From Urechis unicinctus (lineage: Eukaryota; Annelida; Polychaeta; Xenopneusta; Urechidae): DNA of 64,000 bases. How positions within the stretch are numbered: position 1 is the stretch's first letter; each line of letters opens with the position of its first letter. The stretch lies in assembly GCA_034190875.2 (NCBI GenBank), contig CM067354.1:52794397-52858396 (forward strand). Reading direction: 5' to 3'. This document shows positions 51,493-64,000 of the stretch, piece by piece. The position numbers were made by a program, and so were the translations under genes. Below the pieces are notes generated by a model. That model searched no databases, was not told where the DNA came from, and was given only the letters and a program-made list of their open reading frames with translations.

Positions 51493-54400
51493 CAACACGA
51501 ACACTTCTAATTTTGATTTAACAAAATTACCTCATTAAATAGGGCATCTTCACAGTAGAAATAAGTGTCAAGTTTAGTGGAAGGGCCTATTTTATGTAAT
51601 TCTAGCTGTATAAAATACCAAATATATTCATTGCTAGCAATTATGCACTATATGAGTGCGATTAAACAAGCACTTGATTTGATATGCATTAGCTATACTC
51701 ACTAAATGCCTGTTATAACATACTCTTACATTTGTGGCGTTTGTTGCACACATGCTTCTCCTCGAACGATCAAGCTATGTAAGCAAATATGAACGTTCTC
51801 TGAGAACAAAATAATTCATATCTGAAAAGCGTCTAGCCAACTTCATTATTGATATACGGGCATAATCTTGGAAGGCCAGCACGATCTATCAATCATCTTG
51901 ACAAACCATGACTATCAGGAAAACGGCCTTTTAGACATGTTTGATACATTAATAATAATCGTGATAAAACCCTGTCCACTGAAACGTACCATTCATGATG
52001 AACCGACAATTATGAAAATGGTGCTGATGGTTATGCCAATGTAACCGCCAACAAATTTCTCGTGATGTCAAATAGATTATAGAATGTATGGTGACTATAA
52101 TTTGATCAACTCTTTTGTGAGACAGCCACTAAGATGTCGGTCAGCGTGAAATTTAGATTTTGCAAAATATTTCCCCGTCCCGGTAGAAACCTGCGTCATC
52201 ATCATATGGAATCGCTCGTTCTATGTACTAAATATCTGGTGATATCAATACAACTGGGATTACTCTTAATCAGGTATGTAACTGTCATTACATCGTCTGA
52301 GCAAGATATATGGTGATTCTCTACGCAATATTCTCTTCATCAAATCCCCTCCTCTTTGCCCAAATGACACATCAATGCAACATATGTCTCATATACAATC
52401 GAAGAACCTATCATTGAGAGAAAATATACGCATTACCATTGTTTTCACAGTGTTTCAAAGTTCTGCCATGTTGCATATTCCTTAAGCTGGTACTCTGAAC
52501 TATACACCAGTCACAGCTGTCTATTATAGCCGACGATATTAGAAATCAACAATTTGGCGCCATATGCACAGTCTAGATATCGGCTGTGATTGTTGGATTA
52601 CCGCAAGTGTTGATTTAATTTGTTCATTAATCGGCATGGGCGACGTCATAACCCTTATATATGTTCTAATACTCGCACAGTTATGCGGGTTCATTGCACA
52701 TGATTTTGATGGCATATGGGGAAATTTGCAGCATCATTTGCTACGAATACGTGAGTTTTTGGAAACAGAATTTTTTAGATGATTGGATATTTTGGCTCAT
52801 GTTAAGTCAGCTTAAAGTCATATGTCTAGACAAAACTTTACCAGGTAGACTAATGTGCTTAGCAGTATCATATCAAACGATCCGAAGTGATACTTTGAAT
52901 GCGGGACAGCAACAATACATATGGCCGCATCAATCAGCAGCTTCGGCGACTGCGTGTAATCATGAATACTAAGGAGACAATCAAAGTGCAAGGAGAGTTG
53001 TGCCAGGTGCCGGAATAGGTGATGACACATTCTGTTCATGTTCGGTTCTCTCAGTAGTAATTGGATTGTTTAACGCAAGGCGACAGACTAAACTTGCAGG
53101 AACAGAAATAACTGTATGAATATCATAGCATAATGAAGAAAGTGGACGGCTGGTTGTTGGGTACAAATAACAAATATATACCAATCAAACTGATAGTAAA
53201 TGTTGCCTTTTATTGCTAGCCAACATAGGTGTAAGTCTCAAATAATCCTTCTCCTCTGATCCCACAACCGCTTTTACAGCTCAAATGGTAGGAATTACGC
53301 GTGGATCTACCGCATTCATTAATCTCTGCAATAAATCGTATTACTCCTATACATTCATATAGACTGAACTACCCATGCATTCATTGGTCGGCAAGCAGAG
53401 CAGTCAGCTAATTCTATTTTAACCAGGCACATATTCGTAAAAGTTTTGATCATAAGAACAAACAACCAGGCCAGTCGGCACGTTTATTAGGCGCCGAATG
53501 TGGCGACCAGCGACTTTGCGTCATTGAATATTGTGTCAAAGATGGAAGAGATGCGTGGTGCTTGTGGTATAGTTGTTTACTGCATACAATCATTCAATAA
53601 ACCTATAATCGGCCATCCATCTTAAGCGATATGTCCTTTTTAACCGACTGAATAGAGAGATATTGCTGAGGCAAAACAAAGTTTATATATAGTACAACGA
53701 AGTTGTTTTACCAGTTATTTTTTCAACCGCCTCAATATATTATCATTTTATTTCCCATCGGCAGATGATACATTGTAATTGGCCTAGATTGACATTTTTT
53801 TCCACAATCTAATAGTAGGTGGAATACAAACAGCTACAACATCGTCATCTGTTCAAGCGGCTTCAGGTGCGAATCATAACATGATAGGCTCGACAGATTT
53901 GACAGAAGACTAAATCATACTCTATCGAATGATCAATTAGCGTCTGGGTGATTTGAGTTAAGCTCTGTAGTGTATCAATGTCAACTATTCCTTCGAAAGC
54001 CGTGACCTATAACCTTACGATTCATCAATGTCACTAAGGGTTGAATGCATTCGCCTTGGCGTTGATTTATCGACGACATGCGTTGTATGGTAGCCTGGTT
54101 TTATCTTACCCAGACCGATGAGATGCAGCGTTAACAGGCGATGTTCAAAATACTAATATTGTAGCACTTGCAACTTGAATACTCATAATTGTTTGTCTAA
54201 TTATCTCAAAGCGGTATGAGACTTTCATATATGACCCTGCCTCGTGCTGCATGCGCATCACGTTGTGTATTTTTGTTCTTCCATTGGATGCGTAAAATTA
54301 CCAAACCATCGAAGCACATACCATTACCGACCGCTAAGCAAAATCACCATTGACTGCTGGTACAACTGCAATCTGATTACAGGATTTAGCTGTGGTTAAA

Positions 54401-54529
54401 AGTATGTATACAAATTATGCCCCTTTGTATACCACAAACGAGTATTGCACGTTGTTACTTAAAATGCTTCCAATGGCCGTTGAAGTAGGGCTCAATATGT
54501 AGGCATGTTTATGACATTTACGAATGTTA
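51493..54529. other. Non-coding stretch, nothing recognised
   Basis: Overlapping plus-strand frames of 72 and 92 codons at 52564-52972 have hydrophobic stretches but no recognised domain. Nothing else supported. Confidence 0.35.
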
Positions 54530-54760
54530 CATCAAATATATAAAAAGCCCCGCCGATTGATCATATTAAATAGCTAACTGTGACAATCCATTTTCCTAAA
54601 TATATCGTTAATATTAAAATGGTTATTGCAGATTAAAGGTGCTTTATGTATCCTCCTTATCCTGTTTAATTGATAATACATTTATGATTTACCTTTACCA
54701 CTGACAATAGTTTAAATTTGAATACCGTTGGGGCGCAGAAAGAAATTTTCTTCTTCATGT
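54530..54760. repeat. Diverged local repeat, copy 1
   Basis: Matches 56215-56440 in the same orientation (shared TACATCAAATAT, AATAGC[TC]AACTGTG, and ATTAAAGGTGCTTTATGTAT versus ATTAAAGGTGCTCTATGTAT). The two copies are about 1.68 kb apart. Confidence 0.7.
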
Positions 54761-55049
54761 TGTAACACTGCTTCTCATAAGAAACTGTTTTGGCTCTCAG
54801 TCTGATGTCAGAAGTACTGATTTTATTTTTTTGAGAAGGCATTGAAACAATAGCCAGCTTTTGAGCTGAATCGACATTGTGGGGTTGTAAAAACATCCAA
54901 CGGTCTCAATGAAGTCTAATTATAATATGCCGCAGGGTATACTTTTGACTTAATGTGCTATATTTTCCTGTATAAAGGTGAGGGGAAAGAGGTGTGGGAA
55001 TAGGTGTTGTATATGTTGTGTTGTCGAACACTGTGACCTACAGTGGTAA

Positions 55050-55440
55050 TTGTATTATGCGTATTACGGAAAAGTTGATTAGCATTGAGATATCTCAGCA
55101 CGGTATGCGCCATGGAGAGCTGTTAACTAGTTATCAAGCATACTTATTGCAGCGCGAATCCTCAGATTCGTTTGTCTGGAAAGGTTCGATTATATTAGAA
55201 GTGGTAGAAGCTTTACCTTTTGTCAAATGCTGTGTCCTAGAGTGTAATTGAATTGTGCATATTACGGCAAGGTTGATTACCATGGAGATATCCTTGCACA
55301 TTATGCGCAATGGAGAGCTGTTTACCTGTTATCAAGCATACTTATTACAGAGCAAATTCTACGATTCGTTTGTCTTGAAAGGTTTGATCATATTAGAATT
55401 GATTAAAGCTTTATCTATAGATATTGATATGAGTGAGGAA
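55050..55440 (+). repeat. Two-copy ~195-bp tandem repeat with a shared open frame
   Basis: The first copy (about 55057-55215) encodes MRITEKLISIEISQHGMRHG and so on; the second (55255-55410) encodes MHITARLITMEISLHIMRNG. Both keep GEL[LF]T[SC]YQAYLLQ, DSFV[WL]KG and IILE. They lie in the same frame separated by one TGA. Amino-acid differences are numerous, so conservation of the protein is not obvious. It could be a degraded two-repeat gene or a non-coding tandem duplication. No homologue recognised. Confidence 0.55.
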
Positions 55441-56014
55441 TAAAAAGTAACGCCTACTTTGTGCCTCCGATATTCAACAGCACTTTATCACGAGCGTTAG
55501 TTGCTAAATATCGAATAGGATCATCAAACACCATCATATTCAATCATTGCAGACCGTACCTCGTCGGCTTCAGTGTGCGGTTCACTGTTTGTGCTAAGTC
55601 AATGATCATCTGTGATTTGATAGTATTGCACGTTGAACATTAAATGTCAGCCAGCGACCTCGAGATAAAGCTCAACTGAATTGTATCGAAAAACATATTC
55701 TTTTGGAGCTACTAATCAGTATATTTTTAAACAAGAATACAGAGAGAGTTGTACCAGATATCTGCTTTTCATTGCCATACGTAACAATTGTTTCCTTTGA
55801 TACGCCTTTACAGAACATAATGTGGATGTGTTTTGCAATAGATTGCATTGTGCATCCAAATACTGACAGGTGTATTTGCAGAACTGTAGTGTTATGCTTT
55901 GCGAGAGTAACACATTCTGACTTTGTCTGTATTGGAATGCAAATTTGCCTATTTTGGGATATGCAAACACCAGAATAATTCGTAATTAATACTCCATTCC
56001 GGCAAGGGGCGAGA

Positions 56015-56440
56015 AGTGGGTTAACTGTGGATAACCTCGGAGTTGTGTGTTTATAACACTTATCGGGTTGGTCTTATTGGACTACGTTGCTTGTTTCTGC
56101 TTTCTCATGATTTTGACATGTTTTTTCAATTAATTACACGGTCGGATACGGGAAAAGCACTGCAGATATTACATCACGATATGTGCAGTGGGCATGATCA
56201 TGACATTTGGGAGTGATACATCAAATATGCGCGAAGTGCCGCCATATACTCTATAATTAAATAGCCAACTGTGCCAATCCATTCGCAAAAACATGTGGTT
56301 AATATTATAATGGAAATTATAGTATTAAAGGTGCTCTATGTATCCTCATTCTCATGCTTACTTATTGGTACGTTTTTGATTTATCTGCTCCAGCTTCAAT
56401 TTGGATATCGCAGAAAATTTATTTAATTCTTCAATTAGTA
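56015..56440. repeat. Diverged local repeats, copy 2
   Basis: 56215-56440 matches 54530-54760. Separately, 56020-56105 (GGTTAACTGTGGATAAC... GGACTACGTTG) matches 62575-62665 (GGTTAACTGCGGATAAC... GGACTGCGTTG). Shared blocks across 6-8 kb indicate a dispersed repeat family. Confidence 0.6.
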
Positions 56441-59400
56441 ACACCTAATCTTATTAGAAACTGTTTTGGATCCCATTGTACAAAAAGAAGTCTAGATTTT
56501 GTTTTTAGAGAAGCAATTGTCAAAAGAAACAAGGTCTTGATATGCATCTATTAAAAACAAATACTGACGGTTGTGTTGTATCACAACTGTGATGTCGGTA
56601 GCCCTCTAACGCCATATGTCATATTATCATCAGCAATATGTTGGACCATCATTCCCCATAGGGGATAATCTGTTGCTTTTTATTAAAGTGGCAATATGTG
56701 CCAACAAAATAATCGGCAGGAGCGACTGCCATGTTTCGGTCTGGCCCTCACAAATCTCTGCGAACCACAGACTTTCACTCGATGCCATGCTCTCGCAAAT
56801 TTACCGTATCAGTTACATACTCGACATATTATCATGTCATAAAATTAACACACTGATATCAAGTATGCTTGAAACAAGCTTGCAGTAGATACCTTTCACT
56901 AATTTTGCATGCAATACGCTGCTTATAAAGATGCGACGATTATTTTGCATCATCTACGACAGGGCAGCTGCAGAGCAGAAAGGTAGCTGTAATTTTGCTT
57001 AATTAGATTTTGTGTTTATTACGATGCATACATCGACGTGGAATTGGCGCGATACCGTGCAAGCCATGCGCGATAAACATATATATGCTCTCTATTGTTG
57101 GTAGTCTCGTTTTTGCAGTATTACATCAGCTTTATAGCTTTATATATCATTTCCTTAGAGTAGCATTTCTCTATAATTAGGCGGCCTCCTCGAAAACAAT
57201 AGGAGAACTGAAGTAGCCGAGCTGCTCAGTTTTAACCAGCAATATGTTAACTCCGATACCCTCACCGGCATCGAGCGTGGGTTTAGTCAAAAGGAAATAC
57301 GATCTTATACTGAGTGCTTACATTACCGATCGCCTCCTTAATATCACGATCAATTAATTTTGTGCAATCAGAAACCTCTTTGTCGTCTGCGTCTTGCCAG
57401 TTTTAAAATGCATGAAACAGTATTATTTTTTGTGATGATTTTTCTGCATGTAGTCAGTGTTTCCTTAGTTACGTCACTAAATTGGAAAATGTCATTGCGA
57501 TAAGCGTTAAGAAACCATGATCTTCAATACAACATAATTCACAAAAAGTTGCTTTATCAACGATCATTTTCTCGTTTAGCATTGCATAGTTTCTTCAACA
57601 ACATATAAACAACTACGTGCACATTGTTGCTGTTGGTTTCCTGTTACAACTTATGACAATAGTGCCTGATCTGATAGTCTTATTTTGGGCAACAGACTTC
57701 AGAACAAGGGAATTAACATAATAGTAGGCAATATGTTGGGTGCGAATTTCGGTTTCGCTGATAATATCGGTCATGAAGTATTAAAATAGGGGTTTTATTG
57801 CCAATATGCAAAACTGAGCATAAACCTGTGATTTACTACCAATCACGCCAACTCTAATAATAAATGCGTTTTACTAAGCAAACCTTTAATTGTATATCAC
57901 GCATGTGGGTTTTGCGCTTTGCATAACTGACAGCTTTCGTCTGAGCCAACTACTTAAGAGTCTAGGCAAACCAATGAATAATGCGATTTGCATAGTTGAT
58001 TGCACGACAGATGTCTGGCCTGAAACGAGGGTGAATTTCAATTCACGTCTACGGTGTCGGCCAAATGCATGAGCTGGATTGAGTAAATTACTATTTGATA
58101 GACAACTTGACGCCACAGCTATTGCTTGCTATTTCTCGCACGCTTTTCTTTCACTGATTATTCCCGGAGGTTTGCAAGGAATGGCTGATCCTCCGCATAC
58201 ACCGGGTCCTAGCCGTACCACAACTGGTTCCAGCACGCGAACTAAACAGTTTTTGGCTCGTCCGGTGTCTGACACATGCTCAGAAACACAGTGTAGTTAT
58301 TTACTCGATTCAGCTGGTTATTTACCTGGCCCCATCTGCCTGAAACACGACGCAAGTATATGTCAGACCAATCGTTTCTTCATCTAGTAAATCGTGCACT
58401 ATCTGCCTCACTTAACCTATTATTCTGATTATAGCTTAATCGCACATTTTGCGACGTGCAGAGTGTTGTTAATTACTATGTTTGCAAATGAGAGTACATC
58501 ATGCGTTTCACTTAGATTACAGCGGACAATAACTTATTACGGTCCAATAATATGATTTCCAGCTTCGCAAACATATTCGCCAATTTCTAGCACTCTCGCT
58601 GCGTCAAGGTCCTGTTGACAATAAAACCATCACCTGAGAACGTAGCATAAATGAACTACGTATCGATGTGTTTCAACTAACGATGCTAATCTAGCTTGTT
58701 TACATTAAAGAAAGGACTTAAGACCCACCTGTTCAGGTGAACCTAAATGCTGTTATATTGTCTCTGTTTTAAGCATTTAGTCATTTATACTTTATGCTGT
58801 TTATGTCATAGATTGATTGTTTGATATTTATTTCTATCGTTTCTACCTTTATGGATTTGATTAATAATGATGGAAATAACAAAGCAGAGTTGTTCAATGT
58901 TAGGCGGATTGTCTATTCTTTTTCTGTTGCTGGCAGCACGCCACAGGCTACTTGCAGACGCATTACTTTATATGTCTCATCACCAATGTGGTGTTCTGTT
59001 GTTCAATAATTTACATTTAGTCCATGTAGAAAATCATCCGCACAGAGCACTTACACAAAAGCATATGTTTGATAATTGTTTGATGAAGGTTTTCATATGT
59101 TGTAATGGAATGTTAGAAATTAGAATGAACGAAATGGAATTAATGTCATATCTTATTACCTTTCATCCGTCAAATACATTCTAGGATTATACAATGGTTC
59201 TTTGCATAGCAAATATAATTATAAGCCACCCAAAAGCAGAGTATAAATAAAACATACATATATGTATAAGTCTTCATTTGTCTTGCCAAGGTAAAGGAAA
59301 GATAAAATCGATTTTGAATTACCGACGCAGTTGCAGTCTGTGCCAAAGACATTACTTCACTCGGCAGATGACAGTAATGAAAGGGGTGTTACCTTAAAGA

Positions 59401-62400
59401 ACAGTGGGTGACTAATGTACTATTGAAAATTTAAAAAATAAACATAAAATTGCAATTTATGAAATATTCCTGGCTTGCCGAACGTGTTGTGTTGTTAGAA
59501 TCTTTACAATATATTTATATTACAGATGGAATAATTCAATGATAATTAGAATTGACTGGACGTCATTTTTCAGTTTGCTGCAGTACAGTGTGATGCTGGT
59601 ATTGTCGGAACTGTTTCACTTTTCCAAACGAGCGACACGGAGACAGGTACGCGTGTATATATAGTGTTGGTTTTTTCACCGTGAATGTGGTAGTCTTTAT
59701 GGTCGCAGTGACGAAGTCAATTTAATGGTAACTTGAAAAAGGAGGTTTATTTTTGAATGATGGCGTACGGATTCCGTATCCCGCAAGTCCGAATATAAAT
59801 TGTAAAACTATGGTATGGAGTTACTCTGGTTATGTCCATAGGCTACTGCTGAGCTGGAATTCCAAACTGCTACGTGCCGTACGGAGTTGGCCTTTCAACT
59901 TGGTCCGTACGACAGTGACTCCGAATACTGAATGTGTTCGAGTGGAGTCAGGTATTTATAGGGCAATGGATGTAAGGCATTGGTAGCCAATTTTGAGTGG
60001 TATGAGGGTAAAGTGTTAATTTGGAATAAAGTCCACCGAACATGCGGGTCTGAATGAGAGTCAATTTTGCTTGTCCCAACGTGCCGAAAACAGAGGTTGT
60101 AAATAAGGGTATCTGAATTGTGGCGTGCCTTGGGTACACTGGCTGACGACGCTTATTACGATATCTTATCAATAAGGGCAGTCACAGTTTCATGGTTTTT
60201 GTCTGTTTGCATAAATTATTATTGATTCTAGACATACTAGGGACAATGTGCCTTTTCCTCGATACGAAAGCATTAATTGCTTCGACAAAACAACACTTTT
60301 GAAAGCAGCGAATGTAATCTCCGCCGCTTGATTGTAATGGTATACTACTTTTGCATGAAAAGTCCGAAAGATATTCCCGTTTTTAACAGTCACATTATAT
60401 ACTAGTTTGAAGATGCCAAACGTGAATATTTCACTCACGTCATTTTATCATCAGTCACAAGGAATTTAGTGTAAATTGTGCATTAAAATCCTTATAATTG
60501 AATATACACCTCTCCCTCTTAAACGACAACCAGTTTTGTCAATGACATATCGACTCTAAATTGCAAGACACATATTTAATTCGATACGCGCAGTCACCCA
60601 CGAAATCAAAGCATCGCTATGTGGTGAGACCAAAATATATGTGAGACGGTAACTTGTATGGCATTTATCCTAGCCCTGGGACTAGAAGCCGGTAATTACA
60701 AGTCATTACTTCTATCTCCCTATCCTCTTAACATTCGACCGGCGATGCCTTGATTCTGTGCTTACAGCAAGCACTACATGGTTCCGCAATGTCATACACC
60801 ATGAAACATCAGTCTTCCAGGTGATGAAACCACTGTATTTGGAAATGCAGTTTATTTCACAAGTTGAAAGATCTTCAAACAAGTTTACTGAAGCTGGTCA
60901 ATGAAATTACAGTTTCACAATGAGATCCATGATACCCAGGCATCATTCAATGAAATACTAATTAGGAGCTAATGTGGTTACACCTGCTGCAGTTGCTTGC
61001 AAGTATTGATGTAAAAATGCGTAGATTGCTGCACCATATGCGTAGCTATTCCGCAGGATAGGCGAGCTACAACTCGGTATAACGCTCATCTAATAGTGTG
61101 TATTACCATTAGCAAGGACATACCTCATCCGCTATTGTTAACGCTGTAGGAGATAATATGAAGGTTTCGGAGAAGGTTTTGAGAATGGGTATTGCGTCTG
61201 GCTTATGTTGGTTGGTCCATTGTTTGATCCACTTCACAAGCCATTCGTCATATATATTATGTAATTCAGGTTCTTACTGTTACGCTTACTCAACTAATTT
61301 ATTTTGGATGATGATGCTGAGATAATCTAATTTGCCATTGGGGACCTCATATAAAATCGATTGATTTTTTTTATGTAGCATTTCCTGTCCTATAAGAGAT
61401 GTAATTTTCATCATTATGAATAAAGATATTAAACTTCAGCAGGCACATGTGGCTTGAGAGTCTTGATACAAATATTTTTTTCTGCCGGTCATACATTCAA
61501 ATTGTACATACGACTCGCGCGATAGAGACCATTTGCTATGACAGTACATCCGCAAAAAGAGTTTGATTAAACATCCTATGCATACCAGATTTGAATTACC
61601 ATACCTGATTATTGAGTACGATGTAACATTTGGTCACCGTTCATGTTTTGTGTTCGTCCCTTTACGAGACGTATATTGGTTTATAATTCACAATAGAGCA
61701 CAGAGTTTGTCAAAAACGAGAGAAGGACGAATTGCTTCCATTCCCCACCAAGCAGTTCGTGAATGCTCTTGCAATGGTAGACTATGCATTTCTGTGGACA
61801 TTGAAATGCCGTCCTCAGTGCTGTATTGAGCTTCGAGGCTAGCATATAGTAAAAATACAATCATGTTTAAGTACAATTTCAGCAGCGAGGAGGAATTACG
61901 CTACACTTCTTGTACAATGACATGATATCAATCAAGGACGCACACTACTGGTAGCATGGCACGAATCGTACGCGTTTGACACATAATGCAATTGCATTTA
62001 CCTTATGTCACCGCACTAGCTGCCTGCCTGCACCGACAAATTATTTGTTATCTATTGATTGTCGTCAGCATCAGGGGTTCATTGAACATTATGTGCAAAC
62101 CAACAAAATATCATCTTTGTCGGCTGACTACACTTATGATAGCGACTAAAACAATCACCCTTTTAAGGTTTGCATTAATATACTTGCAAAATAATTACAC
62201 AAGTACAGAACGGCAGCGATTCAGAAGTGACAAAGATGTCCTCGATCAATTCCAGGATATTTCGTAACAGTAATTGACCGTTTTGGTCGGTGAATATTAA
62301 GGTGTATGAACGGATCTACTACGTTTATTGGCACCGCTATACATTCCATGATACAAATATAACCAAGGAATCATTCGGAGGCTGTCGATGAATTTGTTGA

Positions 62401-62569
62401 GAAAAAATTGAAACCATCGTAATCTCAAATTGATACAAAGCGTTCTATTGCTATCTGCAAAGCAATTTGTGTTGGGTTTAGAGCGTATGTGCTCATGCAT
62501 TGCATTTTGTTCGCAGTCAAACCAAAGTATCATTGGTGTTGATAATTTCATTAGGAAAAGTGTCGAGCT
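56441..62569. other. Non-coding stretch, nothing recognised
   Basis: Plus-strand frames of 102-105 codons at 58079-58387 and 58867-59184 have no recognised domain or splice support. The former has a proline/serine/threonine-rich middle and five cysteines in its second half, the latter many histidines and leucines. No repeat ends recognised. Confidence 0.3.
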
Positions 62570-62680
62570 GTTGGTTAACTGCGGATAACTCATGAATTGT
62601 AGTGTAAAGTCACGTCAAAAGCAGCAACGCATTGTTTAGTGGACTGCGTTGTTTTATTTCTGCTAAGACTTCGTAAGGAT
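62570..62680. repeat. Diverged local repeat, third location
   Basis: Same family as 56020-56105, sharing GGTTAACTG[TC]GGATAAC and the GGACT[AG]CGTTG block with the following TTTCTGCT. Confidence 0.55.
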
Positions 62681-64000
62681 TGTGCTTTGTTTTATCGATT
62701 TATCATTTAAACAAACTCTGGAAAAGCACATGTCACAAGCCAACACAATATGTACATATGGCAACAACTAAACAATGTCTAGGCGTATTAAGTTTGATAA
62801 AATAGTCGATTGGATAATAACACTGTTTATTCATCGCTTAGAACATACAGCTGCTGAGTAATGTATTTGTGAATTGATTTGCTTGAGGCCTAATTGTGCA
62901 TGTCACATTCGATCTAATTACTGCTTGCACACAAAAGACATTTTCTTTGCTATTTCATTGATTGCAAACAATCTGGTGGAGCATTGCAAAACTTTTTGTG
63001 CCATAGGAAGGATTAGGCTTAGAATTTTTCAATCGGGCGATCCGTATTAATTAGTGCATGTAACGCATTAGGCCTAGAGATTTTTAGCAAATATTGTCGG
63101 TGTTATTGCGACGTGCCGTGTATGTGCATGTTTATCGTCAACAGGCAGTGCTGGTGAAATAGCATGTGTAAGCATAACAAATTGAAAGCAAGCGGGTTTT
63201 TTTTGCTGTAAGTGTACTAGCAATTACGCACGGAAACCCCTAATGTTATTAACCAAAGTTGGCAATATACGGTTGTTTATTATATATTCGGTTCAATGCA
63301 GTCTCACTATTTTTATATGTTTTTATATTTCGGTATTAATTGTCTACTTTCTATCAGAGGATGTTCGTGATGAAAGGATAATCTGCGTCATTCCTGGAAC
63401 TTGCCCGCTTTTTGTTTGATATAATGTCAGCCGCATTTCCATGGAAAACCGTTAGAGAGAAGGCAATCATGCCATTAATAACAACCTGTTACATGTTCTT
63501 AGCTATATTTATTCAGATAAAGACGGATTGGTCCGTAAATGCTTTGCTTATTTTATATAACCGAGTTAAATACAACTGTGTATATAGATCGGCTGGTATG
63601 CTGCTCTACATCAACATCCAGTAGGAGGAATTCAGTGATTACTTCACGTTAACCTGGAACTGTAACATCTGCCAGGATATATTTGATATTTAGATGACAA
63701 CTGTTCGAAATGTTTATAGTCAGCCATAAAGCAAATCTGTCTGGAAATCTTCCTTCACGACGTAACCCTGCTTAACAGTTAAACTGATAAATAGCTGGAA
63801 GTCTTCACCGCCATATACAGGATCAGTTAACCTGAGTTTAATTTTACTATATGGTATTGACGTTGAAGAATATCCCAGCTTTATTTGCGACTAAATGTGG
63901 TTTACCGTATTAGTGTGCTAATACTATACCTTCCACTCTCGTTCGAATTTATCTCTTGACAGAGTAGTAATGTGGCGCATCCAACATAACATTGTCTATG
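62681..64000. other. Non-coding stretch, nothing recognised
   Basis: The last frame of note (63412-63624, 70 codons) shows no recognisable motif. Confidence 0.35.

Overview
The window looks like nuclear DNA of an animal, most likely a marine invertebrate. It is AT-rich with very low gene density. Protein-coding signal comes as short exons bounded by GT-AG introns, with TATA boxes, AATAAA/ATTAAA poly(A) signals, long (AT)n and (GA/CT)n microsatellites, and remnants of animal-type transposable elements (a DIRS-like tyrosine-recombinase retroelement, a CR1/L2-type non-LTR element, several terminal-inverted-repeat elements). Nothing indicates bacterial operons, CRISPR or phage. The species cannot be fixed from the sequence alone.

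Layout. 1-15.4 kb: no convincing gene, but a large old repeat (about 45-3480) recurs in diverged form at 8860-11060, with a further scrap near 7.8 kb; a weak candidate coding relic lies at 13.3-14.0 kb. 15.4-23 kb: four blocks of AT and GA/CT simple repeats, and an 827-bp element with CAGGCCTGGAA inverted ends (16183-17009). 23-24.4 kb: a decayed tRNA-like sequence and a broken DIRS-like retroelement on the minus strand.

26.4-39.5 kb is the most informative part. It is a recent tandem duplication of a ~4.6-kb unit (A 26444-31055; B 31056-39501). Each unit carries the same three-exon gene for a secreted peptide of about 65 residues with an EGF-like module that lacks the C1-C3 cysteine pair. 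Unit B was later hit by a 2.9-kb DNA transposon (32539-35442) whose ends are arrays of CACGTG palindromes and which carries an exon-structured gene on its minus strand. Unit A preserves the empty target site. A 326-bp TA-flanked MITE sits inside the transposon. Unit B also has 914 bp that unit A lacks.

39.5-47 kb: three homologous minus-strand segments (40.6, 44.4 and 45.8 kb) share a reading frame and an HGxY...D...[WY]RC pattern. They may be exons or relics of an unrecognised tandem gene family. 47.4-48.8 kb: a decayed non-LTR retrotransposon. 49-64 kb: no recognisable gene, but a nearly perfect 110-bp tandem duplication (51273-51492), a two-copy coding-like tandem repeat (55.0-55.4 kb) and other diverged local repeats.

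The EGF-like pair is the only confidently called host gene content. Everything else is mobile-element material, simple repeats or low-confidence coding traces. All calls were read by eye; no alignment or database search was run.
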